Shown here: piece after piece, positions 1 through 8,474 of the stretch
How positions within the stretch are numbered: the stretch's first letter is position 1
Layout: each line of letters begins with the position of its first letter
Source of the DNA: Clostridia bacterium
GTDB taxonomy: Bacteria; Bacillota; Clostridia; Oscillospirales; CAG-272
Length of the DNA stretch: 34,753 bases
Reading direction: 5' to 3'
Assembly (NCBI GenBank): GCA_017436885.1
Contig: JAFSCG010000030.1
Span: 1 to 34,753, forward strand
Notes under the pieces: generated by a model
Databases searched by the model: none
Seen by the model: the letters and a program-made list of their open reading frames with translations, nothing else
What the model was told of the DNA's origin: nothing
Made by a program: the position numbers and the translations under genes

Positions 1-143
1 ACGGGCGGCTCCGTTGTCGTGATCTCGGTAGTTCCATTGCCTGTTGTGGGAGCGGTTGTGATCTCGTCGGTTACCGACGGATGTGGGGCAACCGTACAGG
101 CGCAGAGCAAAAAGCACAATAACAGAACGAAATATCTTTTCAT
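1..143 (-). CDS. Lipoprotein, N-terminal part (cut by window edge)
   Basis: An ATG at 141-143 on the minus strand opens a reading frame that runs off the left edge. The first residues, MKRYFVLLLCFLLCAC, form a classic lipoprotein signal peptide: two positive residues, a leucine-rich core and a lipobox ending in Cys16. A Thr/Pro-rich stretch follows, as in the flexible linker that tethers surface lipoproteins. GGAG lies 8-11 bases upstream of the start. The ribosome site sits just beyond the ridA terminator, so the gene probably needs its own promoter or terminator readthrough. Only about 47 residues are visible, so no function can be assigned; a solute-binding or surface lipoprotein is likely. 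Confidence 0.72.
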   Translation of the reverse strand, partial: MKRYFVLLLCFLLCACTVAPHPSVTDEITTAPTTGNGTTEITTTEPP

Positions 144-152
144 ACAAACTCC

Positions 153-183
153 GAAAAAAGGACGACCTGCATAGATCGTCCTT
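153..183 (-). terminator. Intrinsic terminator after ridA
   Basis: On the minus strand AAGGACGA pairs with TCGTCCTT across a 9-base loop, followed by a run of six T. It lies 4 bases past the ridA stop and ends the ilv operon. Confidence 0.85.
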
Positions 184-187
184 GATT

Positions 188-562
188 TTATAAAAGTGCG
201 ATTACCTCTACCTCAACAAGGGCACCCTTGGGGAGTGTTTTTGCCGCAACGCAGCTGCGCGCGGGCGCGGAGGTGATATACTTGGAATAAACGGCGTTGA
301 AGGCCGCAAAATCCCCCATATCGGCAATAAAGCAGGTGGTCTTTATTGCGTTATCAAAGGAGGTTCCGGCGGCGGCGAGGACCGCGCTCAGGTTTTTCAT
401 TACCTGCTCGGTCTGCTCGGTAATATCATTTCCCACCATTTCGCCCGTAACGGGGTCAAGGGGTATCTGCCCGGAGGTGAATACCATGTTTCCCGCCTTA
501 ACGGCTTGGGAATAGGGGCCAATTGCCTTTGGGGCGTTTTCAGTACAAATCTTTTCTGTCAT
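188..562 (-). CDS. ridA: RidA family enamine/imine deaminase
   Basis: This 124-residue protein has the full length and sequence of the RidA/YjgF family. It starts with the typical KAPKAIGPYSQAV and ends with the conserved region ARSCVAAKTLPKGALVEVE, whose arginine binds the substrate carboxylate in this family. RidA hydrolyses reactive enamines and imines such as 2-aminoacrylate, released by PLP-dependent dehydratases, and thereby protects PLP enzymes including those of branched-chain amino acid synthesis. Being last in an ilv operon fits that role. It starts 7 bases after the AAA+ ATPase stop and is closed by a strong terminator. Confidence 0.95.
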   Translation of the reverse strand: MTEKICTENAPKAIGPYSQAVKAGNMVFTSGQIPLDPVTGEMVGNDITEQTEQVMKNLSAVLAAAGTSFDNAIKTTCFIADMGDFAAFNAVYSKYITSAPARSCVAAKTLPKGALVEVEVIALL

Positions 563-569
563 AATGACC

Positions 570-1754
570 TCACAGTAAACTGTAAATAAATTGCTCTGCG
601 GCGCGAGGCGAGCGACTGCCCTTTTTCAGGGCGAATGCCTCGGCAAGTACGTCGAGCTTTTCGGCTTCCGTTTGGATGCCATGGCGTTTTGCAAGCGTGT
701 GTACGATACTAAGGTACAGCGCCTTGTTGGGACGCTCAAAATAAACCGTAAGACCGAAGCGGTCGGAAAGGGACATAAGCTCCTGCACCGTGTCGCTATG
801 GTGCACGTCGTCCTCGGTTCCTCGGTCGGAGAAGCTCTCCTTAACTATGTGGCGGCGATTGCTGGTTGCGTAGATAACGGCGTTTTTGGACTTTGCGGAG
901 GCAGAGCCCTCAAGTGCCGCCTTCAGCATGCTGAAGCAGTCGTCGTTTTTGTTGAAGGAGAGATCGTCGATGAAGATAATGAATTTCAGCGGATTGTCCG
1001 CAATTCGTCCCATAACGTGGGACAGGCTGAACAGCTGATCCTTTCTGACCTCTATAAGGCGCACGCCACTGCTTGCATAGCGGTTAACGCATGCCTTAAC
1101 GGTGGAGGATTTGCCCGTGCCCGCATCGCCGAACAGCAGAACGTTTGCGGCGTTGCGACCCTCAATAAGCGCCTCGGTGTTTTCAAATACCAGAGCGCGC
1201 TCCTCCTCGTAGCCAACGAAGGTGCTCTCGTCCACCGTGTCTGCGCTTTTTACGGGAACGATCTCCTCGTTTTCCACGCGGAACATAACTGCGGAAGCAA
1301 AAATGCCGTATCCAAGCTTGTCCACGTTTTTCAGCCTCTCGCCGTAGGTGCTGACAAAATCCACAGGAGTATTGTCAAAGCGCGGAAGGCTGCGGCTGAA
1401 ATCAAGGGTGCTCCACAGGTCGGCACTTTGAAGCCGCGTAAGAGAGGTGAAAAGCTCTAATTCAAGCTTTGCATTGTCGCTTATTACGTGTGGCACCTCC
1501 GCTTTCTGCGCCGCGGAAACGATGTATTTGTTCTCGTCCGTGTAAACGGCGCGGCACAGAAAATCGGAAAAGCTGTAATTATCCTCGGAAAGGGAATAGA
1601 TGAACTCGCCGAACAGCTCGATGCGTTCGCGCTTGCTTTTCGTTGTATCCAAAAAAGCGGAGAAGGCCCTCATTGTGGGGGTCTGCAGTATGCTTCTGAA
1701 AACCGTCAGACTGCCAAGTCGGCAGGAGAGCTCGTGTATCTGCTGTTCGGTCAT
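570..1754 (-). CDS. DUF815-type AAA+ ATPase
   Basis: The 394-residue protein has an N-terminal helical region (about 1-180) and a C-terminal AAA+ domain. Walker A is GDAGTGKSS at about 209-217 and Walker B is FIIFIDDLSF at about 258-267, followed by a sensor-like stretch ending in NAVIYATSNRRH. This matches the DUF815 family, a group of small AAA+ ATPases common in Firmicutes and Proteobacteria with no settled biochemical role. It sits 5 bases after ilvD and 7 bases before ridA, so it is co-transcribed with branched-chain amino acid genes. Whether it acts on those enzymes or is a passenger is unknown. The family call is firm; the function is open. Confidence 0.88.
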   Translation of the reverse strand: MTEQQIHELSCRLGSLTVFRSILQTPTMRAFSAFLDTTKSKRERIELFGEFIYSLSEDNYSFSDFLCRAVYTDENKYIVSAAQKAEVPHVISDNAKLELELFTSLTRLQSADLWSTLDFSRSLPRFDNTPVDFVSTYGERLKNVDKLGYGIFASAVMFRVENEEIVPVKSADTVDESTFVGYEEERALVFENTEALIEGRNAANVLLFGDAGTGKSSTVKACVNRYASSGVRLIEVRKDQLFSLSHVMGRIADNPLKFIIFIDDLSFNKNDDCFSMLKAALEGSASAKSKNAVIYATSNRRHIVKESFSDRGTEDDVHHSDTVQELMSLSDRFGLTVYFERPNKALYLSIVHTLAKRHGIQTEAEKLDVLAEAFALKKGSRSPRAAEQFIYSLL

Positions 1755-1759
1755 TTTAG

Positions 1760-3430
1760 TTATCCTTCGAATTTGTTGATAATAGCGCCCTTGTCTGCCG
1801 AGCTTACCTGCTCGGAGTATCTCTTAAGCGCGCCCTTTATGCCCGTTTTTTTCTTTATGGGCATCTCGGCCTTGCGTTTTGCGATCTCGGCCTCGTCCAC
1901 CTTCAGCTCGATGCTGTAGGCGGGAATATTTATGGAAATGATATCGCCGTCCTTAACGTAAGCAATAAGACCGCCGCTGACAGCCTCGGGGCTTACGTGT
2001 CCGATGGAAGCTCCGCGTGTAGCACCGGAAAAGCGTCCGTCGGTAATGAGGGCAACGTCCTTGTCAAGCCCCATGCCTGCAATGGCAGAGGTGGGGGATA
2101 GCATCTCTCTCATTCCGGGACCGCCTGCGGGACCCTCGTAGCGTATTACCACCACGTCGCCCTTTACTATCTTACCGCCGTAAATGGCAGCAATGCAGTC
2201 CTCCTCGCTGTCAAATACCTTGGCGGGACCCTCGTGCACAAGCATTTCGGGCGCAACGGCGCTGCGCTTTACAACGCAGCCGTCGGGAGCAATGTTGCCG
2301 CGAAGCACGGCAATGCCGCCGGTTTTGGAGAAGGGGTTTTCTGCGGTGCGGATAACGCTTTCGTCGCGGTTTACTGCGTTTTCGATATTCTCGCCAAGGG
2401 TAAGTCCCGTGCAGGTCATTACCTCGGTGTCAAGAAGACCGAGCTTTGTAAGCTCGCGCAGCACGGCGTATACGCCGCCCGCCTCGTTCAGATCCTCCAT
2501 ATAGGTGGGACCTGCAGGCGCAAGGTGGCAGAGATTGGGCGTTTTTTCGCTTATCTCGTTTGCCATGTTAAGATCGAACTTAACTCCGCACTCGTTTGCA
2601 ATGGCAGGGAGGTGGAGCATACTGTTTGTGGAGCAGCCCAAAGCCATATCTGCCGTAAGCGCGTTGCGAATGGAGCGCTCGTTCATGATGTCGCGGGGCT
2701 TGATGTCCTTTTCCACAAGCTCCATGATCTTCATGCCTGCGTGCTTTGCAAGCTCGATGCGCGCGGAATAAACGGCGGGAATGGTGCCGTTGCCGCCAAG
2801 ACCCATGCCAAGCACCTCGGTAAGGCAGTTCATGGAGTTGGCGGTGTACATACCCGAGCAGGAGCCGCAGGTGGGACAGGTGCTCTCCTCGCAAACGTGG
2901 AGATGCTTTTCGTCTATCTTTCCTGCGCTGTATGCGCCGATAGCCTCGAACATGGAGGAAAGGCTGGTCTTTTTGCCGTTCACTCTGCCCGCAAGCATGG
3001 GACCGCCGCTTACAAAGATGGTGGGGATATTCACTCTTGCCGCCGCCATAAGCAGACCGGGAACGTTTTTATCGCAGTTGGGCACCATAACCAGTCCGTC
3101 AAAGCCGTGGGCAAGGACCATTGCCTCGGTGCTGTCTGCAATAAGGTCGCGGGTGATAAGGGAATACTTCATTCCCGTGTGTCCCATGGCAATGCCGTCG
3201 CATACCGCGATGGCGGGGAACACGATTGGCGTTCCCCCTGCCATTGCAACGCCCATTTTAACGGCGTCAACTATCTTGTCGATATTGATATGTCCGGGGA
3301 CTATCTCGTTATAGGAGCTGACTATGCCTATAAGCGGACGCGCCTGCTCCTCCTTGGTCATTCCAAGTGCGTGATAAAGACTGCGGTGTGCGGCATTCTG
3401 AAAGCCGTCAACTATTGTATCCTTTATCAT
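1760..3430 (-). CDS. ilvD: Dihydroxy-acid dehydratase
   Basis: At 556 residues this is full length for IlvD. It dehydrates 2,3-dihydroxy-isovalerate and 2,3-dihydroxy-3-methylvalerate to the 2-keto acids that precede valine and isoleucine, using an Fe-S cluster. Visible signatures are [10 protein letters not shown] (first cluster cysteine), [20 protein letters not shown] (second cysteine region) and the C-terminal [13 protein letters not shown], which includes substrate-binding residues. The start ATG lies 12 bases downstream of the ilvC stop. The gene is intact and collinear with the family throughout. Confidence 0.98.
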   Translation of the reverse strand: MIKDTIVDGFQNAAHRSLYHALGMTKEEQARPLIGIVSSYNEIVPGHINIDKIVDAVKMGVAMAGGTPIVFPAIAVCDGIAMGHTGMKYSLITRDLIADSTEAMVLAHGFDGLVMVPNCDKNVPGLLMAAARVNIPTIFVSGGPMLAGRVNGKKTSLSSMFEAIGAYSAGKIDEKHLHVCEESTCPTCGSCSGMYTANSMNCLTEVLGMGLGGNGTIPAVYSARIELAKHAGMKIMELVEKDIKPRDIMNERSIRNALTADMALGCSTNSMLHLPAIANECGVKFDLNMANEISEKTPNLCHLAPAGPTYMEDLNEAGGVYAVLRELTKLGLLDTEVMTCTGLTLGENIENAVNRDESVIRTAENPFSKTGGIAVLRGNIAPDGCVVKRSAVAPEMLVHEGPAKVFDSEEDCIAAIYGGKIVKGDVVVIRYEGPAGGPGMREMLSPTSAIAGMGLDKDVALITDGRFSGATRGASIGHVSPEAVSGGLIAYVKDGDIISINIPAYSIELKVDEAEIAKRKAEMPIKKKTGIKGALKRYSEQVSSADKGAIINKFEG

Positions 3431-3442
3431 TTTTTGCCTCTT

Positions 3443-4474
<1,032 letters not shown>

Positions 4475-4498
4475 TTAAGATGTATAAAAGATGTTTGT

Positions 4499-4990
4499 TT
4501 ATTTTTCCATAATATTTCCGCCGCGCTGGAGGGCAACAACGCCCGTGCGGCACATCTCCACGATGCCAAGGGGTTTCATGACCTCGATAAACGCATTTAT
4601 CTTCGAGGGCTCGCCCGTTACCTCAACGCTCATGGCTTCGGTGGTGTAGTCAACTACCTTCGCGCGGTAAATCTCTGCCGCCGCCATTATCTCGCTTCTG
4701 TTGGCGGGGGTGTTTTTCACCTTGATAAGCATAAGCTCGCGCTCAAAGGACGTACCTGGCTCAAGCACCTTTACCTGCTTTACGTTGTACAGCTTTTTCA
4801 GTTGGTTTACAAGCTGGTCGCGAACGTATTCGTCGCCCTTAAGGGTGATGGTAATACGCGAAAACTTAGGATCGTCTGTTTCGCCAACGGTGAGAGAATC
4901 GATATTGAAGCCGCGGCGCATAAAAAGACCGGAAACTCTTGCAAGCACGCCGTACTTGTTTTCAACGTATACAGCAATAACGCTTCTCAT
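4499..4990 (-). CDS. ilvN: Acetolactate synthase small (regulatory) subunit
   Basis: The 163-residue protein matches the IlvN/IlvH family in length. An N-terminal ACT domain (about 3-75, ENKYGVLARVSGLFMRRGFNIDSL) is followed by the C-terminal ALS_ss_C domain. It binds and activates the catalytic subunit and gives feedback inhibition by valine. The gene begins 1 base after the ilvB stop, a spacing that implies translational coupling. The subunit is intact although its catalytic partner carries a premature stop. Confidence 0.97.
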   Translation of the reverse strand: MRSVIAVYVENKYGVLARVSGLFMRRGFNIDSLTVGETDDPKFSRITITLKGDEYVRDQLVNQLKKLYNVKQVKVLEPGTSFERELMLIKVKNTPANRSEIMAAAEIYRAKVVDYTTEAMSVEVTGEPSKINAFIEVMKPLGIVEMCRTGVVALQRGGNIMEK

Positions 4991-4991
4991 A

Positions 4992-6695
4992 TTAATCCTC
5001 CTTCTTTTCGGTTATGATATCGTCCATAGATCCTCCGGGAGGAAGCATGGGCAAAACGAATTCGTCCTTGTCGATAATGGCGTCGATAAGGTACGGTCCA
5101 TTGTGCTTCAGCGCTCTTGCAAATGCGGCGCGGAACTCCTCCGGTGTTTCAACACGCTCGGCGGGAAGTCCAAAGGCATCAGCAAGCTTTACAAAGTCGG
5201 TCTTTCTTTCGAGCACTGTGTTTGAATAACGCTTGCCGAAGAACAGCGTTTGCCATTGACGTACCATGCCGAGCACGCCGTTGTTCATTATAACCGTGAT
5301 AACGGGGCAGTTATAGCTTACTGCAGTAGCAAGCTCGTTCAGATTCATACCGAAGCTTCCGTCGCCGGTAATAAGCACCGTTTTGTCTCCGCTTCCCACC
5401 TGCGCGCCGATGGCGGCGCCAAGACCGTATCCCATAGTACCGAGACCGCCGCTGGAGGCAAATCTGCGCGCCATTCCAAACTCTGCATACTGTGCCGTCC
5501 ACATCTGATGCTGGCCAACGTCGGTGGCAATTACGGTGCGCTCATCCTTAAGCTCATTTATAATATCAAAGATCTTCTTCGGCGGCATTTTCGCCTTGGA
5601 ACGTCTGTCTGCTTCCGCCGCAATTGCCTCTCCCCTGCTTTTGAAGCCTTCAACAAGCTGGTGCCACGCGGGATTGCTCAGCCTGTCTACGCGCTCGTAA
5701 ATGCGATTGAAGGAGGATACAAGATTGCCAACGAGACCAACGTCGGCGTGTACGTTTTTGTTTATCTCCGAGAGGTCGGTATCAAGCTGGATTATTTTTG
5801 CGCGCTTGGCAAACTTGGCGGTATTGCCCGTTGCGCGATCGCTGAAGCGTACTCCGATGCCGATGATAAGGTCAGCCTCCTTGCTTGCCATAGAGGAGGC
5901 AAACTTTCCGTGCATGCCCTGCATACCAAGGAAGCGTGGAAAGCTTGAGGGGATGGTGGAAAGACCCATAAAGGTGCATCCTATATACGCATCAAGCTTG
6001 TCCGCAAGGGCCATAATGCCCATTGCCATACCCTGACCTGCGGCGCCGCCTCCGATGTAGATATAGGGGCGCTTTGCGTTGTTTATAAGCTCAACGGCGC
6101 GGTCGATATCCTCGTCGCTTGCCTCTTACTCGGGGAAGGGAGTAACCGCCTCTGCGGGCTCGAATTCGCACTGTGCGGTTTGAATATCCTTGGGAATGTC
6201 CACAAGCACGGGGCCGGGACGTCCCGATATTGCAATGCGGAAGGCTTCGCGAAGGGTGTCTGCAAGCTCCGTAACGTCGGTAACAAAGTAGTTATGCTTC
6301 GTTATGGGCATCGTAACGCCCGTAATGTTTATCTCCTGGAAGCTGTCGCGTCCAATAAGGCTTGTGGGTACGTTGCCCGTAATTGCTACCATGGGAATGG
6401 AGTCGAGCATAGCAGTTGCAATGCCCGTTACAAGATTTGTTGCACCGGGACCGGATGTGGCTATAACAACGCCTACCTTGCCGGTAGCGCGTGAGTATCC
6501 GTCTGCCGCATGGGCGGCACCCTGCTCATGTGCGGTAAGCACGTGGTTTATTCTGTTGCTTGCTTTGTACAGCTCGTCGTAAAGGTTAAGGACCTGCCCG
6601 CCGGGATAGCCGAAAACGTCGGTAACACCCTGCTCGATCAGCGTTTCGATAACGATCTGCGAGCCTGTCATGGTTTTTTTCATTTCGTTGCTCAT
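4992..6695 (-). pseudogene. ilvB: Acetolactate synthase large subunit, interrupted by an in-frame TAA
   Basis: Read through, this frame encodes about 567 residues of the ThDP-dependent acetolactate synthase catalytic subunit, the first common step to Val, Leu and Ile. Residues 1-189 (6695 down to 6129) hold the PYR domain with the catalytic-Glu region [20 protein letters not shown] at 6126-6128 then ends the frame. Translation in the same frame resumes at once (EASDEDIDRAVELINNAKRP) through the central domain and the PP domain with ThDP motif GDGSFGMNLNE...MNN to 4992. Both halves are well conserved and no base is lost, so this is a single nonsense substitution in the variable linker between domains. 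The first in-frame ATG after the stop is at 6041 (GQGMAMG), without a clear ribosome site. Start at 6695 is supported by AAGGAG. It may be a sequencing or assembly error, a strain variant, or a genuine early pseudogene. Confidence 0.9.
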
Positions 6696-6721
6696 TCTGT
6701 CTCCTTAATTGCGTTCGGCAA

Positions 6722-6994
6722 TAAAAAAACGCTTCTCTCTTTGCAAAACAAAGAGACGAAAGCGTAATATCTTCCGCGGTACCACTCTTTTTCACCGTAA
6801 GGTGCACCTCAAGTGCCGACACACATCAACTCTGTAACGGGAGTTCCCGTCTGCCTCTACTCTCCGAGGATTTCCGACAGCTGCTCCATGGCGACGTTCG
6901 TCATTCTCACTTGGTGTCTTGCACCATACGACACCTCTCTGCAAAGCTCGAAATGATTACTATTCCACTTCATTGCATTTATTAATATGAAATT
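6722..6994 (-). promoter_or_regulatory. T-box riboswitch leader of the ilv operon, with terminator
   Basis: The minus-strand leader contains the T-box core GAGTGGTACCGCGG (6774-6790), whose UGGU-type bulge pairs with the tRNA acceptor end. It is followed by an intrinsic terminator, ACGCTT...AAGCGT (6729-6765), with a 7-T run. Upstream, stem I elements are visible: AGAGAG, the apical GGTGCAA motif and a specifier region CGAACGTCGCCATGGAGC. By alignment to the usual GAA-codon-GCC layout the specifier is GTC (6893-6895), which would read tRNA-Val. Uncharged tRNA would favour the antiterminator and ilv expression. The T-box call is firm; the exact specifier is inferred by eye. Confidence 0.92.
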
Positions 6995-7000
6995 AAAAGT

Positions 7001-7029
7001 ATTTTACCACCCCTTTGGGCTGTTGTCAA
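7001..7029 (-). promoter_or_regulatory. Sigma-A promoter of the ilv operon
   Basis: TTGACA (7024-7029) and TAAAAT (7001-7006) are separated by exactly 17 bases on the minus strand. Transcription would start near 6994, just before the T-box leader. Confidence 0.85.
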
Positions 7030-7040
7030 TGCTTTTGATA

Positions 7041-7075
7041 TAAAAAAAGAAAAAGGAGCCGAAAAATCGACTCCT
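7041..7075 (-). terminator. Intrinsic terminator after rplL
   Basis: On the minus strand AGGAGTCGA pairs with TCGGCTCCT (one G-T pair) around a short T loop (7054-7075), followed by a T-rich tract. It separates the rplJL unit from the ilv promoter immediately downstream. Confidence 0.9.
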
Positions 7076-7097
7076 TGATCCCTATGTAAGGCTTAAA

Positions 7098-7472
7098 TTA
7101 CTTAAGCTCAACAACAGCGCCTGCAGCCTCAAGCTTGGACTTGATCTCCTCAGCGGTCTCCTTGGAAACGCCTTCCTTGATAGCCTTGGGAGCGGACTCA
7201 ACGAGGTCCTTAGCGTCCTTAAGGCCAAGACCGGTGATCTCACGAGCAACCTTGATAACGTCGAGCTTCTTAGCGCCAATTTCCTTAAGGATTACGTCGA
7301 ACTCGGTCTTCTCCTCAGCTGCGGGAGCAGCAGCACCTGCAGCAGGACCAGCAGCTGCAACAACTGCGGATACGCCGAACTCCTCCTCGAGAGCCTTTAC
7401 GAGATCGTTGATCTCAATGAGGGTAAGAGACTTGATCTCTTCAATAATGTTAGTGATCTTTTCGCTTGCCAT
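7098..7472 (-). CDS. rplL: 50S ribosomal protein L7/L12
   Basis: The 124-residue protein is a complete L7/L12: an N-terminal dimerisation and L10-binding helix pair (about 1-35), an Ala/Gly/Pro-rich hinge (about 38-52) and the C-terminal domain [35 protein letters not shown] that recruits translation factors. It follows rplJ by 63 bases, the usual order, and ends at an intrinsic terminator. A GGAGG-type ribosome site precedes the ATG. Confidence 0.99.
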   Translation of the reverse strand: MASEKITNIIEEIKSLTLIEINDLVKALEEEFGVSAVVAAAGPAAGAAAPAAEEKTEFDVILKEIGAKKLDVIKVAREITGLGLKDAKDLVESAPKAIKEGVSKETAEEIKSKLEAAGAVVELK

Positions 7473-7535
7473 TTTTAAATTCCTCCTAAGTAAATTTTAA
7501 ATGTTGTTTTCCGCTGTTAAGCGGTCATGCGGCCA

Positions 7536-8048
7536 TTAAGCCTCGGCGGGAACGCCGCCGTCCTTTTCGACCTTTGCGTTGAGAACTGCACAAAGCTTGC
7601 AGAGAGGGGACTTGAGACTTCCGAGAAGCTTTCCGAGAAGCACTTCCTTGGGGGGAATGCTTGCAAGCTGCTTAACGACGTCTGCGTCAACTACCTTACC
7701 GTCGATGTAACCGGCCTTGATCTGGAAAGTCTCAACCTTGTCATCGTACTCCTTAAGGATCTTCGCGGGAGCGATGGGATCCTCCTTGGAAATAGCGATA
7801 GCGGTCATACCTTCGAGATGTGCCTTCATGTCGGAGTAGCCGACCTTGTCGCAAGCTCTGCCGGTGATAGAGTTCTTGATAACGGCGTACTCAACACCTG
7901 CCTGGCGGAGAGCAGCGCGCATCTTGGTATCATCCTCAACGGTGATGCCCTGATACTGAACAAGAACACCGGAAACAGAGTTCTGGAGCTTTTCAGCGAG
8001 AGCCTCGACTTCTGCCTGCTTCTTTTCAAGAATAACCTTGCTTGGCAT
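7536..8048 (-). CDS. rplJ: 50S ribosomal protein L10
   Basis: The 170-residue protein matches L10. The N-terminal rRNA-binding domain contains GVLVQYQGITVEDDTKMRAALRQAGVEYAVIKN and the C-terminal helix carries the L7/L12 dimers. L10 with L7/L12 forms the ribosomal stalk and, when in excess, binds its own leader to limit transcription of the operon. The start ATG follows GGAGGTG. rplK and rplA are not adjacent here; the gene is directly preceded by its own leader and promoter. Confidence 0.99.
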   Translation of the reverse strand: MPSKVILEKKQAEVEALAEKLQNSVSGVLVQYQGITVEDDTKMRAALRQAGVEYAVIKNSITGRACDKVGYSDMKAHLEGMTAIAISKEDPIAPAKILKEYDDKVETFQIKAGYIDGKVVDADVVKQLASIPPKEVLLGKLLGSLKSPLCKLCAVLNAKVEKDGGVPAEA

Positions 8049-8199
8049 TTGGTTTCACCTCCATTGCGCGACCGGCGCAAAAAAATATCCCGTTACGGCA
8101 AAGCACAGCAATACCGAAAGGGATATACGAACAAACGTATTTTCTCTCCTCGGCAGGAAAGCCATAAGCTTTTACCGTAACCTGCTGTCTTTGGATAAC
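8049..8199 (-). promoter_or_regulatory. L10 leader RNA with attenuator
   Basis: The leader carries the L10-binding signature AGACAGCAGGT (8180-8190) and CCTGCCGAGG (8148-8157), as in known Firmicute L10 leaders. Downstream, ATATCCC and GGGATAT (8085-8091 with 8120-8126) close a terminator followed by seven T. Inside the L10-binding part, GTTACGGTAA (8172-8181) can pair with TTGCCGTAAC (8092-8101), which lies in the terminator, over ten positions with one G-U pair. The two folds are mutually exclusive. That fits the known autogenous control, in which L10 binding removes the antiterminator strand and causes termination before rplJ. Confidence 0.9.
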
Positions 8200-8205
8200 A
8201 CGGGG

Positions 8206-8234
8206 ATTATAGCACAAGCAACATCGTTTGTCAA
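8206..8234 (-). promoter_or_regulatory. Sigma-A promoter of rplJL
   Basis: Consensus TTGACA (8229-8234) and TATAAT (8206-8211) lie 17 bases apart on the minus strand, as expected for a strong ribosomal-protein promoter. The inferred start is near 8199. Confidence 0.92.
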
Positions 8235-8262
8235 CACTTTTTTGAAAATATTTTGAAATTTG

Positions 8263-8291
8263 TTGCAATATTGATTTTTCTATAGTATAAT
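8263..8291 (+). promoter_or_regulatory. Distal promoter (P1) of the kinase gene
   Basis: TTGCAA (8263-8268) and TATAAT (8286-8291) are 17 bases apart on the plus strand, divergent from the rplJ promoter. It would transcribe the hairpin-rich segment before the kinase gene. Confidence 0.7.
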
Positions 8292-8300
8292 AGGCGCAGA

Positions 8301-8405
8301 AATCCTTGCAAGAGCAAGTCTTTGGGCTTCGCCCTACGTGCGCATTGCGCACCTGCGCCATTGACGGCCTCGCAAAAACGTCCGTGCGAGCACACGTTTT
8401 TGCTT
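8301..8405 (+). other. Hairpin-rich segment (leader RNA or dispersed repeat)
   Basis: About 100 bases form a row of perfect small inverted repeats: CTTGC/GCAAG, GGGC-ttcg-CCC, GTGCGC/GCGCAC, and GCAAAAACGT/ACGTTTTTGC with an inner GTG-cgag-CAC. It contains no convincing gene. It lies between promoter P1 and a second promoter, so it could be a structured leader or small RNA, or a mobile palindromic repeat that landed upstream of the gene. Copy number elsewhere in the genome would decide. Confidence 0.5.
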
Positions 8406-8410
8406 CGTGG

Positions 8411-8439
8411 TTTAATATCTGTTCTGATAAGATTATAAT
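8411..8439 (+). promoter_or_regulatory. Possible proximal promoter (P2) of the kinase gene
   Basis: TTTAAT (8411-8416) and a perfect TATAAT (8434-8439) are 17 bases apart. The -35 is weak. A start near 8446 would bypass the hairpin-rich segment. Confidence 0.45.
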
Positions 8440-8474
8440 ATATTTTTCGACTATTTGCAATACTCGGAGTTAAT

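Noticed and set aside
591..1919. Plus-strand frames opposite the DUF815 ATPase
   Set aside because: Antisense shadows of a conserved gene, without start signals or recognisable products.
6041..6128. ilvB as two natural genes, or stop-codon recoding at the TAA
   Set aside because: The second half has no ribosome site near its first ATG and begins mid-domain. TAA is not the codon used for selenocysteine, and other genes here end normally with TAA, so reassignment is unlikely.
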